Shown here: positions 32,523 through 43,696 of the stretch, in pieces | Layout of the letters: every line of letters begins with the position of its first letter | Position numbering within the stretch: the stretch's first letter is position 1 | Source: Roridomyces roridus | Lineage: Eukaryota > Basidiomycota > Agaricomycetes > Agaricales > Mycenaceae | DNA: 64,000 nt | Assembly (NCBI GenBank): GCA_029378245.1 | Contig: JARKIF010000005.1 | Span: forward strand, 2,542,001-2,606,000 | Reading direction: 5' to 3' | The notes under the pieces: generated by a model | Told to the model about the DNA's origin: nothing | What the model saw: only the letters and a program-made list of their open reading frames with translations | Databases searched by the model: none | Position numbers and translations under genes: made by a program

Positions 32523-34094
32523 TTATTCATCCTGTATATGTGGTGCATGTAGGTAAAAGTGCTTGACTATACGAGGATGTTGCCACTCTGTGCAGTCTTC
32601 GTTATTATCAGTGTTGTGACGACGGGAACGAGGATGCAAACTCACATCGAAGAGGCAGTTGTTCCGCCCTCTGCCAATGAAAACATCCATCCCTTGTATC
32701 TTGAGCCTTCGAAACGGGGCCATTTCAGCCTGACTGAGCATCGCATAGAAGGTCCCCATTGCAATAAGACGGAACTTCCGCAGCTGGGCTGCCCCAGGCA
32801 ACGATCCTCGCTTGGCCAGAGCTCCAGCCGCCAGTCCGACTAAACCGCCCACGGAAGCCTCGGCTCGTCGACCCTGACAATGCAAGGAAAGTTCTTGTAG
32901 CCGCGGAAGGAAACTCGCGTCAGCACCGAGGGAGTTGAAGAACAGGGAAGCGAGAGATTTGTCTGGATACCATATCTCTAGCTCTGTGAGATGGGCGTGC
33001 AATGCTTGTGTGGTCAACGCCAGATCTGTAGGTCCCTGATCGTCGCCCGGATGAACGACGAGTCGTTTCAAAGGAGGCGAACTCCTCTCAAGAAACGAAT
33101 GCAAGATCTCGTGATCATAATGGTCCACATCGAGAAGTTGAAGACTCTCGAGATTCGGGAACGTAACAAACTCGAGGAGTTCTGCACTTTGTGCCAAGTA
33201 CTCTGTGTCGGAAAGGGTGCGGAACAGGGTGAAGGATCGTATTCCCGGATGAGAGAACACTTGAGCTTCATCGCCCTCGAAACCGCCTTCGTCGAGGAAC
33301 ATCGAAAAGGCGCATTCGGTGAGATGTGGCATGAGAGACAGGGCCTCCATGCATTCAAAAATGTCGTACAATTGGCCAGTGAAACTACGGAGTTGCTGCC
33401 AGGGAAGGACGACGAGGCGACAGCGTATTTGGGACAAAAAGAGTCGATGGAGCCCTTGAACATCGTTGAACATCTCAACAGGGTCAGATGGGCATTCGTC
33501 AACCACTCGGTCGAATTGGAAGAGACGAAGGGTCAATTCGGTGAGGGCGGAAAAGTTGACGCGCTGGGGCAGAATTTCCCAGTCGTCCAGGTCGAACTCG
33601 AGTTCCAGTGATCGTATGGTGGGTGCATGTCGACAAAGCGTCTCGAAGAATAAATCAGAGTCGTCTATCTCTGTATATTTAATCGGACCCTTGACCGTCA
33701 CAGAAAGAGGACACTGGCCCGCTCTCCCAAGCCAAGTGTCAACTATATCAGTGGCATGGTTTTCGCGACGGGGCACGTCGATACCCAGTCTTGACCAGAG
33801 CGCAGGCGTGGAAAGGGCGATTCGGCGCCACTGGCGACAAATTCGCAACAGGAGTAGCGGGGCCTCTGAGGTGGATATTCCATCAACGCCCGAGTGTACA
33901 ACGGGGAGACAGTGAAGGAATATTTCAGAAGTAATTTCCAGCGGCAAGGTTAAGACGGGGTAGGTGAGTGCGTCCAATCGAAGCTGCAGAGGGTGCAACT
34001 GGGCGCGCATCTCTTGCAAACGTCTCTCCTGAGCAGAGATTTGTCGGGAAAGTCGTGCGACTTGGTATCGAAGGTCGGCATTTGTCGGAAGCAT
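32523..34094 (-). CDS. F-box-like protein 1
   Basis: Single exon, 523 aa. A coiled-coil-like N-terminus (QVARLSRQISAQERRLQEM) is followed by the F-box-like motif TLPLEITSEIFLHCLP and the companion LLLLRICRQWRRIALSTPALW. Leucine-rich stretches follow. F-box proteins are usually substrate receptors of SCF ubiquitin ligases; this variant family is greatly expanded in Agaricomycetes and individual roles are unknown. The start at MLPTNADL was chosen over 34115 because paralogues begin with ML or MH there. The C-terminus runs about 40 residues past the GMDVFIG end of the paralogues, so the ancestral stop may be lost. Confidence 0.85.
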   Translation of the reverse strand: MLPTNADLRYQVARLSRQISAQERRLQEMRAQLHPLQLRLDALTYPVLTLPLEITSEIFLHCLPVVHSGVDGISTSEAPLLLLRICRQWRRIALSTPALWSRLGIDVPRRENHATDIVDTWLGRAGQCPLSVTVKGPIKYTEIDDSDLFFETLCRHAPTIRSLELEFDLDDWEILPQRVNFSALTELTLRLFQFDRVVDECPSDPVEMFNDVQGLHRLFLSQIRCRLVVLPWQQLRSFTGQLYDIFECMEALSLMPHLTECAFSMFLDEGGFEGDEAQVFSHPGIRSFTLFRTLSDTEYLAQSAELLEFVTFPNLESLQLLDVDHYDHEILHSFLERSSPPLKRLVVHPGDDQGPTDLALTTQALHAHLTELEIWYPDKSLASLFFNSLGADASFLPRLQELSLHCQGRRAEASVGGLVGLAAGALAKRGSLPGAAQLRKFRLIAMGTFYAMLSQAEMAPFRRLKIQGMDVFIGRGRNNCLFDVSLHPRSRRHNTDNNEDCTEWQHPRIVKHFYLHAPHIQDE

Positions 34095-34610
34095 GTCGAG
34101 TCTGAATCCTTGCAATTGGATTGTTCAACACGGACTGAAATGTTGTTTTAATGTCACCCACAATCTACAGAAGGCGTTGGCAGAGATTCAATGGGAGGCG
34201 GCGAGCAGAGAAAGAGAGAAAGAGCGAAAGAGCGAGATGCCGATCAGTGATCCATTTGATTTCTTCCGGCACGCCGATGTGCTACATACTACAAATCGAC
34301 TCCAACAGGTTAGCCCCGCCTGGTGTAAACCTCCAAGGCAAAGCCTCCTCTTCAAAGAAAGTTTAGAAACTAAGCATTGCCCACTGGATGGCAGGCAAAG
34401 AGCGAAAGAACGAGATGATGGCCGATCAGCGAGTTACATTTGATTTCCTAAGGCACATATATGGCAAGACGGCACTCGGGTCGAATCCGACAAGGAATCG
34501 TGTCGCTATTCACTTGTACATATCTGCATCCAAAAAAGTCGCTGGGAGTAATCAGATTCTGAGGCACCCATTTAGCACACATCGCAAGCAGGTGGTACGA
34601 AAGACTGACC
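34095..34610. other. intergenic with a 55-bp direct repeat
   Basis: AGAGCGAAAGAGCGAGATG.CGATCAG..CATTTGATTTC..AAGGCAC-like sequence occurs at about 34220-34272 and again at about 34398-34455. The rest shows no gene. The region holds the promoter of F-box 1 and the 3' flank of F-box 2. Confidence 0.5.
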
Positions 34611-36065
34611 TCAAATCCGGTTAGCCTTCCCGTTGCTGGTGATATAAACCTCCATTCCTTGCTCCTTCAACTTCCTGAAAGGGAGAAGGTCCTCCTCTCT
34701 GTGAGAACTAAAAACATTGCCCACTGCATCGACACGGAACACCCGCATCTGGGCTACCCTTTCCAAAGACATTCGCTCGGTCAAAGGACCAGCAGCCAAC
34801 CGGAGCAAGTCATTCTGCGAGTCCTCGCCTTCCTTGAAGCGGCAATAGAATGAAAGTTTTTGGAGCCCCGGGACGAGGCTGTCGTCATGACCGAAAAAGT
34901 CAAAGAAGAGCGAGGTGAAGATTTGTTCTGGATACCAGATTTCCAACTCGGTAAGGTGAGGTTGTTCTGACAGCGGTGGCATGCCCACCGCCAGCTGCCC
35001 GAGTCCCTCATTGGAGTGTGGATGGACGACGAGTCGCTGGAGAGGGGGCGACCCACGCTCAACGAGCTGGTGTAGGTCATCTGCGTCGTAGTCTTCCACG
35101 TCCAAAAGCTCGAGGCTTTCGAGTTTCGGAAATGTAAGGAATTTGAGGATCTTGGCGTTGTGAGCCTCTCCGCCCGTGTCGATGGATTCAGAGTGAAACA
35201 ACGTGAAGGAGCGCATCTCTGCATGAGAGATCACGTCGAAATCACCATCCTCGATCGAATCGTCTTCTTCGACCTCGATCGAAAAGGCAGATTCAGTTAT
35301 ATTCGGCATGAGCTCCAGGGCAGTCAAGCACTGTGGTATGTCGTAGAAGTCACCGGTGAATTTCCGGAGCTGCCGCCACGGAAGTGCAACAAGGTGGGCA
35401 GGAATGTAGTGCAAGAGGACCTCTGAGAGCTGGGGAACCTCGTCAAACATCTCGATGGGATCGTCAGAGAATCCCTCCCGCCCATACTCCTCGCTGGCTC
35501 GCACACACAGCTTGCGAAGAATGGGGAAATTCACGAGCTGCGTCATTTCATCCAATTCGTTATCAGTGATGTTGAGATCCAACCATTGGATAGCTGACGC
35601 GTGTCGACGGAACGTTTTGGCAAATTTGGTGTTGACGAATTTCGATGCTGGCGCCGTGATCCTGAGGGAAAGCGGGCACCCACGGGCGCGTCCGAGCTAC
35701 GTTTTGGTTATCTCGGAACCATGCGCTCTTCGGCTTGCACAAAGGAGGTTGATATCCAGCTCTCTCCACAGGGCAGGTGTGGACAGTGCAATACGGCGCC
35801 ATTGGCCACAGATTTGCGAGAGAAGTAGCGGGGCCTCGTCCGAGTTGAGCGCATCCATGCCCATCCGCTCGGTGGGAAAGCAGAGGCCAAAGATTTCGGA
35901 CACGATTTCTGGCGGTAGGGATAGGACGGGGTAGGTGACTACGTCAAGTTGGTGTTGCAGGCGCGCCAGCTCTGCCTGCTTCTCTTTTAAACGCGTTTCT
36001 AGATTCGATATATCGACAAGAACTTGTGCCACCTGGGTTCGAAGGGCAGCATTTGCAGGATGCAT
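34611..36065 (-). pseudogene. F-box-like protein 2, interrupted by one in-frame TAG
   Basis: A 485-codon frame is open from the ATG at 36065 to the stop at 34611 except for one amber codon (35697-35699, codon 123). The nearest paralogue (53132-54577) has TGG, Trp, in ETWLERAR at that place. The frame is otherwise intact, with F-box-like SLPPEIVSEIFGLCFP and conserved downstream repeats, so the lesion is recent. The upstream 100 bp also align with the paralogue's promoter. Read-through or an assembly error cannot be excluded. Confidence 0.85.
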
Positions 36066-36450
36066 GATTTAGCACCCCGGACGCGACGCGGCGACAAAAT
36101 CTGTAGGATCGATTCGGTCAACGCCGTTGAATCTTGTAAGGTTTACACGCACAGAAGGCGCCGAGTAGAGAATGAATTCACGCGTCAAACGCGAAGTCCA
36201 ATTTCTTGGGCACGGTCCAAGTAGTGGTGAGAGAGAGAGATCAGATCCGCCATCATCGTGCGCTCTCTCGACTCTCTCCGTGCTCTGACCGAGTCTCGCT
36301 GCCAACCCTCACATTGACAAGGTCAGTGCGGTCTGGCCCGCTGTGCTTCTCCAACCTTACTAAGTATTTCGTTCAGATGTTCACATCCTTGCTTCGCGCG
36401 GCGCGGTACATATAAGATGCTGCTGAACAGCTGTGGAGCATTCCCACAAA
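36066..36450. promoter_or_regulatory. divergent promoter of F-box 2 and sedolisin 1
   Basis: 385 bp between the two start codons. The sedolisin side has TATAAG at 36411-36416, 35 bp before its ATG, and matches the corresponding region upstream of sedolisin 2. The F-box side shares GTCGCCGCGTCGCGTCC with the upstream region of F-box 4. Confidence 0.55.
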
Positions 36451-39007
36451 ATGTGGCCAATCTCCCTGGTCGCTCTTCTCCCCTTGGCTGCCTCTGCTCT
36501 CGCATTCCCCTCGCCGGGGAACTGTGAACACAAGGTTAAAGAAGAACTAGGCGCTCCTCCTCGCGGTTGGGCGATCCACAGTCCTGCACCGGCAGACCAC
36601 TTCATCCAGCTTCGCATCGCACTTCCTCAGCCCAACTTCCGCGTATTGGAAGAGCACTTGTACGCCGTCAGTGACCCAGAACACGAGCGCTACGGTCAGC
36701 ATCTGTCCAAGGAAGAAGTCGAAGAGCTGGTCGCGCCGCACTCAGAGAGCGTCGACGCTGTCAACGAATGGCTTGCATCTCATGGGATCCAGGAGGACAT
36801 TGGCCGCTCTCCCGCCGGAGACTGGCTCACCATCAGAATTCCCCTATCGAAGGCGGAGGAGATGCTCAATACGGCAGGTCCTGTTCTTCTTTACTTCGGA
36901 ATATCACTGAACTATGGCGTTTGTTTAGAAATATCACGTCTGGCAGCACACGGATGGCGATTATCTCGTCCGCACGACTTCCTACAGTCTCCCAGCGGCT
37001 GTCTACGACCATGTGGAGCTGATCCAGCCCACTACCCTTTTCGGACGCTTTAAGCCCCAGAAATCGAGCATCAAGTCGATTAGCAAAGTCCAAAGCGCTC
37101 AGAACTCGCCAGCCATCGGTGATATGGCCACTGGTGCGACTGTCGATGCCAGCTGCAATACGACAGTCACGATCACCTGCCTGAGGCAAATCTACAACGC
37201 CGTTGGATACACTCCGTCTGCCCACGTCGGCAATTCTATTGGCATCACTGGCTACCTTGAAGAATATGCCAATAGGGCTGATCTACAACAATTCTACGTG
37301 GACCAGGTGGGTCTCATTCCCTCGCTCGTGAACTGGGCTCTCATTTCACACAGGTGCCTGCGGCTGCCGCAGTCAATTCTACCTTCAAGTTCATTTCCGT
37401 GAACGGTAGGAGGCCCATATTTCGCAATGTTCTGTCTTATCGTTTTCAGGTGGAATCGATCCACAGAACCTGTCTCTTGCCGGTGGCGAGGCCAACTTGG
37501 ACACTCAATTTGCAGTACGTTGTCAAATCCACTTCCGATGCCTCAGATTCATCCCCTTGCCAGTTTGGACTATCGTTCCCGGTTCCATCGACGTTCTACT
37601 CGACCGCCGGCGAACCGCCCTTTATCCCGGACGAAGGGACTCCAACTGATACGAATGAGCCGTATGCACAGGTTAGGGGACTGTCTCTGCCTGATCAGCT
37701 GTGCGATAACCTGGATCTTGGCAGTGGCTTGAATTCGTTCTTTCTCATCCGAGTCCGCCTTTGGTTATCTCGACGAGTTATGCGGACGGTGAGCAAACGG
37801 GTATGTAGCACTCACGCTGTGCGAACCTAGCTAATTCATTCACTAGTTCCGGAGAGCTATGCCCGGCGCGCGTGTGCTGGATTTGCCCAGCTAGGTGCTA
37901 GAGGTGTCACTTTGACTTCCTCTTCCGGCGGTAGGCACCTCCCCTAACCGCATGTAACGGCCTGATCCGAACCGCAGATGGTGGCGTTGGGGACGGCGAT
38001 CCAGACCCGGCCACTCAGGAGTGCATAACCAATGACGGAACTAACAGGGTATGCTTACCGTCTTGGGTTGTCAACATCTTTTAAAGCCATCTTCAGACAC
38101 AGTTCCTCGTTGGTATGTCCATTTTGCTCATTCTCCTTGCTCGCTCGTTAACATGGTCCTCCAGGATTCCCAGCATCCTGCCCCTTGCAAGTCGTGTTAC
38201 TTTCCCTTGCGTGGTACCATGCTGATTCCTTACAGCATCACCGCTGTTGGAGGTACAGAGCTCTTCCCTGAGACCGCTGTCGCCTTCAGCGGTGGAGGTT
38301 TCAGCCAGTTATTCCCGCGGCCAAGGTACACTTGTTCAGACTCGGCGAATAGCTCTCATGTATTGACCTTCTTTCACCAGCTACCAAGACGCCGCCGTGA
38401 AAGGATTCCTTGATACCCTCCCGAATGGCACGTACGCAGGGCTTTTCAATCCCAATGGCAGAGTACGTCCATGCATTCACCTTCACATACATGAGAGCTT
38501 ACTCTCCCCACTCCAGGCATTCCCAGACGTCTCCGCCCAATCCGTCAACTTCCGCGTCTTCGTAGGCGGCGAGGCGTTCCTCATCGGCGGCACGTCTGCC
38601 TCGGCGCCTGCGTTTGCTGGATTCGTCGCCTTGCTCAATGACGCGCGGCTCAAGGCGGGGAAGCCGTCTTTGGGGTTCTTGAATCCTTTGCTTTATTCCA
38701 AAGCTGCGAGTGGATTCAACGATATCACGACGGGGAATAATCCTGGGTATGTCTCCTATTCTATTCTTTTACCTGGGGTGCTTATTCATGTGTGATGTGT
38801 AGGTGTGGTACGCAAGGATTCAATGTGAGGACCCTCGCACCCTCAGTAGCCATCGTGCGTGCACTGACTATTTACATAGGCAACAAAGGGTTGGGATGCA
38901 GTCACTGGTCTTGGAACGTGAGTCTCTGAATCGCTTTTGTGGACTTGTTCATTGATGTATGGGTTGGCAGCCCGGATTTTGGAAAGCTGGTCAAGTTGGT
39001 TGTTTGA
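36451..39007 (+). CDS. sedolisin 1 (peptidase S53, tripeptidyl-peptidase type)
   Basis: Sixteen exons: 36451-36873, 36929-37306, 37354-37405, 37450-37514, 37564-37671, 37725-37800, 37847-37930, 37978-38048, 38097-38112, 38165-38186, 38236-38325, 38381-38462, 38517-38746, 38803-38824, 38880-38917 and 38971-39007, giving 597 aa. A signal peptide ([13 protein letters not shown]) and a pro-kumamolisin activation domain precede the catalytic domain. Catalytic Glu298 and Asp302 lie in GGEANLDTQ, oxyanion Asp396 in [11 protein letters not shown], and nucleophile Ser516 in [19 protein letters not shown] is the calcium-site region. Sedolisins are secreted acid endo- or tripeptidyl peptidases. Introns 1 (36874) and 10 (38187) begin GC instead of GT. 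F-box 2 is divergent upstream. Confidence 0.9.
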
Positions 39008-39482
39008 ATATTTGACTAAGACTGTCGGTGGATGGAAAGGAGGAAAGACCGAATGCCCAGTGCTATTTGGGCTCGTAACCTTGATTCTTTGTCCCTTTGT
39101 CGAGTCTCGGCATGCCCTGCCGATGTAAGACCATTGTCAGCGACTCAGCCACCACTCTTTCTATAACTACATCCCTCGACGCGTGAATACGGACGCCAAT
39201 CATTGGAGTTGGGTGAGCAGGGGTGACCGTCATCCGCTGCGAGCCGCGGGTGCATTTCAATCGCAGAAAGAGTCGAACTGGGGTGAGGTAGACCCTGATT
39301 CAGATTCTGTTGGCAGGTGCGGGACTACATACTTAGTCGTTGGGATGATGGTGGTCCAAAATCGGATGAGATGATGGTATGCGGTCACGCGTCGCACAAA
39401 GAAAGCAAAATAACACGCCAGTCCGTCAAGTACAAGATCACATTATGAGTTAGGGTGGGTTGAACATAAATACAAAATCACA
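39008..39482. other. intergenic, shared 3' flank
   Basis: Between convergent sedolisin 1 and the oxidoreductase. No gene recognised. Confidence 0.5.
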
Positions 39483-40727
39483 CTAAGGATGAGCTACAAG
39501 CTTCACCCCACTCACACTTCCCTTTTGCAGCCTCTCCAATCCCTCAATGACTCCCGCGACTCCATTGGGCAGCACCTCCACAGGATTAGCCTGCGCGGAA
39601 ATGAGCCAAGACTGTTTTTTTTTCGTTGAGGGAAGAAAAAAAACTCACAACGACAACGCCCTTGGCCAACAACTCCGGCAACTCTCGCATGACCACCTTC
39701 CCAAACGTCGTATGCTCTGGGACAGCCAGATATCCAACGACATCATTACGCTTGGGCCCGACCACATCCGGCCCATAATAGTAGCCCTGCACCTGAGATA
39801 CGGCAACAGTCTTCCCGGTAGGGAGGCTTATTGGCATCGGACTGACAGTGACGATAGAACCACCGTCGACGACGCACTCGCACGCCGTCTTGAAACCGGA
39901 GCCAACAGCGTCATAGACCACCTTGACGGGAGGGGACACCACCAGCTCCTCGAGCGGCACAGCAGTTCGGTCTACGACATCTGTGGCACCCAACTCGCGG
40001 AGGTAGGCCTCATGCCTCAAAGACGCGTACGCAATTATACGCGTAAACCCGAGAAACTTGAGCAGCTGAATGGCTATGATATTCAAGCTAAGTAGTAGAT
40101 AGAGCACTTGAGAATGGTCTGAATTCACGAACCGAATTGCGCTACTGAGCCGCTCCCGATCACCAGCGCCGACTCGCCCCGCTGCGGCTTGTCCCAGGAA
40201 AATGTGGGATTGAGACCAATGCCGATGGGTGCAGGCGCGAAGAGCCCCACGCAGGCGGTGGGGAACGCGACAGGAAACGTGCTCACTTGGTCGTACGTGA
40301 TGTTGTCCGGAATCTAAGAGCATGAATCAGTCGATGCTAAGTAGGAGGCAATGCACAGACGTACACGGAGCGCGATGGCGACCGGAAACGCGACATATTG
40401 CTGGAACCCGCCATGGAGAAGACCGGCAAAGCTATTTCTTCTTCAGCATCCAGGCAATTTCGAAGAAATCGAAACGTACACCCTTTCGCCCTTTTTAAAC
40501 CCTTGCACGCCTTCGCCAACTTGCTCAACGACGCCTGCGACATCGGAGCCCAGTACAACAGGATACTCGTCCACAAGCACATCAAAGGCACGCTGCCTCC
40601 AACTTATCGGGTTGAGCGCGACAGAGTGGATCTTGACGAGTATTTCGCCTTTGGCCGGCGTCGGAATGGGGAGAGATTCGAGGGTGAACGGCGCCTTGGG
40701 AGACTTGACGACGACTGCTTGCTGCAT
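39483..40727 (-). CDS. zinc-type alcohol dehydrogenase-like / quinone oxidoreductase family (MDR), copy 1
   Basis: Five exons: 40727-40480, 40431-40365, 40313-40133, 40073-39649 and 39590-39483, giving 342 aa, normal for the family. The GroES-like N-terminus reads KGEILVKIHSVALNP and GSDVAGVVEQVGEGV; the Rossmann part has ALVIGSGSVAQFAIQLLKFLG and a late VKVVYDAVG. No structural or catalytic zinc cysteines are seen, which fits the zinc-independent enoyl/quinone reductase branch that is often labelled zinc-binding. It is probably an NADPH-dependent reductase with unknown substrate. A TATATA box lies 31 bp upstream. Two related copies occur at 61843 (broken) and 63622 (cut by the window end). 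Confidence 0.92.
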
Positions 40728-40757
40728 GTTGGTTCAACTTCAAGGGAGAGGAGGGCA

Positions 40758-40763
40758 TATATA
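40758..40763 (-). promoter_or_regulatory. TATA box of oxidoreductase copy 1
   Basis: TATATA about 31 bp before the ATG. The adjoining 100 bp, including CCTAGGACGCGACCTGTA, recur upstream of copy 3 (around 63560). Confidence 0.55.
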
Positions 40764-41280
40764 GCGGCCGCGCCGCCCATTAATACAGGTCGCGTCCTAG
40801 GGGCTCAGTAATACGGAAAGTTTTCCGAGAGATGACGGTTGGAGGATGACAGGAAAGTCCAAGAGTTCCCGGAAGGACCGCGTGTTTATCTGATCCGATG
40901 TCCGAAAAACGTTGTCGTACTTATACCCCGCTGATGAGTACTTATAAGAGCCATAAGTGCGTAAGCAAAACACACCTCTTATAAGTGAATTATAAGCAAA
41001 AAGTTCGTCTTAGAGGCGATGTATAAGTTGCAGCCTGAAAGTATAAGTCCATCGGTCATTTGATAAGCGGATCAACCCGGGATCCAGCGAGCCACCTTTG
41101 TCGCCGGCCTCCTCGTCGTTCCCTCCATCGACGTGTCAGTAGCTTGGCTCGAGTCAAAGTAGAGGCTTTTTGGCCCCGAATGTACGCCCAAAGACTCTTG
41201 GGATGTTGCACGACTCTATTGGGAGAGCCCGCATTCGTTGCCCTCCTTCTCCTTTCTGAGGAGCTGCAAGGCTGCGCGTA
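40764..41280. other. intergenic with a cluster of TATAAG-like motifs
   Basis: Between about 40920 and 41070 the words TTATAAG, CATAAG, GTATAAG and GATAAG occur about eight times in 150 bp, on both strands. No gene was recognised. Confidence 0.45.
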
Positions 41281-42308
41281 TGTTAGGCGCTAGACTCCTC
41301 CTCCTCCGAATGGCTGCGACATCCGCTCAACGTTTCCTCCGAGGCTCATCTCATCTCAGTCGCACCTCCTCCCTTTCAAGTTGTCGTCTCCTCCCTGCGC
41401 CCGTCACTCGTCTGATAACTCAGCTTCGACGCTACGCTTCTGCAGGACATATACCGGCTAGCCATTCTACTCTGCTGACGGTCTGACGGTCTGAAAAGCA
41501 CAAAAGGCCCTTGCCCTTGCTGTGATAGTAAGAATCTTCTTTTCGTCTATGGTCAATTGCTTATTCTTCTTTTCGCAGACAGCGAGACTTCCCTCTTCCG
41601 AAGCAACTCCACCTGCACCCGGTTCCTCTCCGCGTTCGCCAAGGTCCATGGCTACGCCTACCTCCGCAGCCTCATCATCCCGCTCATCCGGAGGCATGGC
41701 GTCCGAAACACGCCGACAAGATTGGCAAGGAGCTCCTCAGTCTCTCCACCCACACCCGACTTGCCGTTGACCAACCGGGACAGCCTATACGACGCCACTG
41801 TGACCATAGACGACCTCACCCAAGCCCTCGATAATGTATCGCGTGTTCCATCCCCGGAACCACTCTCCGCGCTATGCTGCTGTTGTGGCCTGGACGATTG
41901 TGAGAATTTGCAGGCATGGCTTGCAGTCAAGGCAAGGCTGGAGAGCCGGTTAACGCTGAGTGCAGGTGCGTCCGCTACAATTTCGTTGCTATTCTGCAAA
42001 ACTGACTCGTTTGCAGAAGTCGGGCAGGCGTTGCTGCAAAGACATGAAGCGTACGTGCGGAGACATGAAGCCACTTGCCACTTGCCACGCGCCGCCCGGT
42101 CTTTGGAGGAGGAAACTGAGAGTAACGAGGCAGCTCTCGCGGCGAAACAGGACCAGCTGGATGAGTTGACCAAGGAGAACAAGCCTTTGGAAAAGGTGCG
42201 TCGTCTTTGGATTCAAGTTTCCTCATTCTCATTATTCTACAGCGCCTCACTCAAGCGCTCGTCAACAACGAGGTTACCGAAGTTTCTCACAAGACCATAT
42301 TGCAAGAG
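41281..42308 (+). pseudogene. chimeric gene remnant: RasGAP-like stretch joined to a coiled-coil gene
   Basis: An exon from 41579 reads FRSNSTCTRFLSAFAKVHGYAYLRSLI, which resembles the start of a RasGAP domain. It continues in frame into NTPTRLARSSSVSPPTPDLP and a Cys-rich LCCCCGLDDCENLQAWLA segment. Clean introns (41966-42016 and 42196-42242) lead to a coiled coil, EVGQALLQRHEAYVRRHEA, then LTQALVNNEVTE. It then runs into the tandem duplication at 42309 and no further exon is found. Residues from 41281 to 41486 are open but unassigned. I read it as two truncated genes joined, without a known product. Confidence 0.45.
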
Positions 42309-42930
42309 TCCGCATATGCTGACAAAGCCTACCGCACATTGACATCAGTCAGTGTAAATGCTCGTATGTGCACAAACACGTTCCGAATCGACCATCTTTC
42401 CTTCTTCGCCTCCCCCGCACCTACGGCTGGCTCATACTGTGCTTACCATCCGCTTATCTGGATTCATACGCCGCCTATACCCTGCTTATACCATGCTTAT
42501 ACCCTGCTTATCAACCTGAAACCGAGCGCACAACATCGAGCACGCTCTCAGCCTTCGTCACGCTCCAAGCTACGGCGCACCAGCACGCATTTAGAGCCCG
42601 AGAGAGAGAGAGAGTGCCATCTCCAGTCAGTGTAAATGGTCGAAATAGGATTCCGCATATGCTGACAAAGCCTACCGCACATTGACATCAGTCAGTGTAA
42701 ATGCTCGTATGTACAGAAACACGACCATCTTTCCTTCTTCGCCTCCCCCGCACCTACGGCTGGCTCATACTGTGCTTACCATCCGCTTATCTGGGTTCAT
42801 ACGCCGCCTATACCCTGCTTATACCATGCTTATACCCTGCTTATCAACCTGAAACCGAGCGCACAACATTGAGCACGCTCTCAGCCTTCGTCACGCTCCG
42901 AGCTACGGCGCACCAGCACGCATTTAGAGC
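42309..42930. repeat. 343-bp tandem duplication
   Basis: The sequence starting TCCGCATATGCTGACAAAGC at 42309 repeats at 42652, an offset of 343 bp, and the copies are very similar for about 290 bp. Each copy contains a micro-repeat of CTTATACCCTG/CTTATACCATG and a CT-rich start. No coding role is supported. Confidence 0.9.
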
Positions 42931-43694
42931 TCGAGCCATCTCCACGGCGTTTCCATCACCGACTTTATTGGCGCAAATATGTATTAGGTCTTTAATAACC
43001 ACCGGGAAGTTGGTCCAAGGCGGGGCGTTCGGGAACGACGAAGGGACGAGGTAGCGCCAGTTACGATACAGGCATTGATCGCTGGGTCAAAGTGCGCTTC
43101 TCCAGCGTGCGGGGATATCTTCCGGTGGTAGTCGTCGAACGAGGAGCACATGTCGTAGTCGTGAACCAAATGCCCTCTGTGGGCGACGACGACGAGCTCG
43201 TAGTACCCAGCAGACAACAGTGCATCCGCGGGTCGGAATTCTCGTCAGCGACGTGCTGCTGGGGCACATCCAGCAATCATGCATCGAGAACGAGGCCCAG
43301 GGCCTGGATTTATGGGGAATGCCGGGAACCGGAGGATAGGGAAACTTTGAGGGTTTTGTAACAGATGAAATATGACAACGAGATCACGTGAATCCAGTGT
43401 GGGTAGCTGAGGGTCCGGAGGACGGAGTGGGCCAGCGGGTTGCAGTGACATGACTGCAAGAAAGGAGGCGAATTGTGATGCCATGGCGGATGCTGTGAGC
43501 TGCTGAGCGTGTCCGTCCTCATGCGCAGAAGATTTGAATCATTTGACGGGAGGGGAGGGAAACGGATTCCCGCTGCCTTGTATCTCATCTGGTCTCAGCA
43601 GATTGAGGACGCGGCGGAGCAGAGAATCTTTTCGAGAGTCTGCAAAATCTCGAGTATATCTACGCAGGAAGGAAGTAAGTGAACTCACGCAACG
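42931..43694. other. gene-free region with a possible coding scrap
   Basis: A minus-strand frame around 43020-43280 reads LVHDYDMCSSFDDYHRKISP and DPAINACIVTGAT with coding-like character, but it has no recognised family and no supporting exons. Otherwise nothing was seen. Confidence 0.35.
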
Positions 43695-43696
43695 TA

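Noticed and set aside
36874..36928. Alternative GT donor four bases downstream in sedolisin 1 intron 1
   Set aside because: It shifts the frame of the conserved KYHVWQH block; only the GC donor keeps it.
40920..41070. CRISPR-like array
   Set aside because: The words are short, irregularly spaced and on both strands; no direct repeat with spacers.
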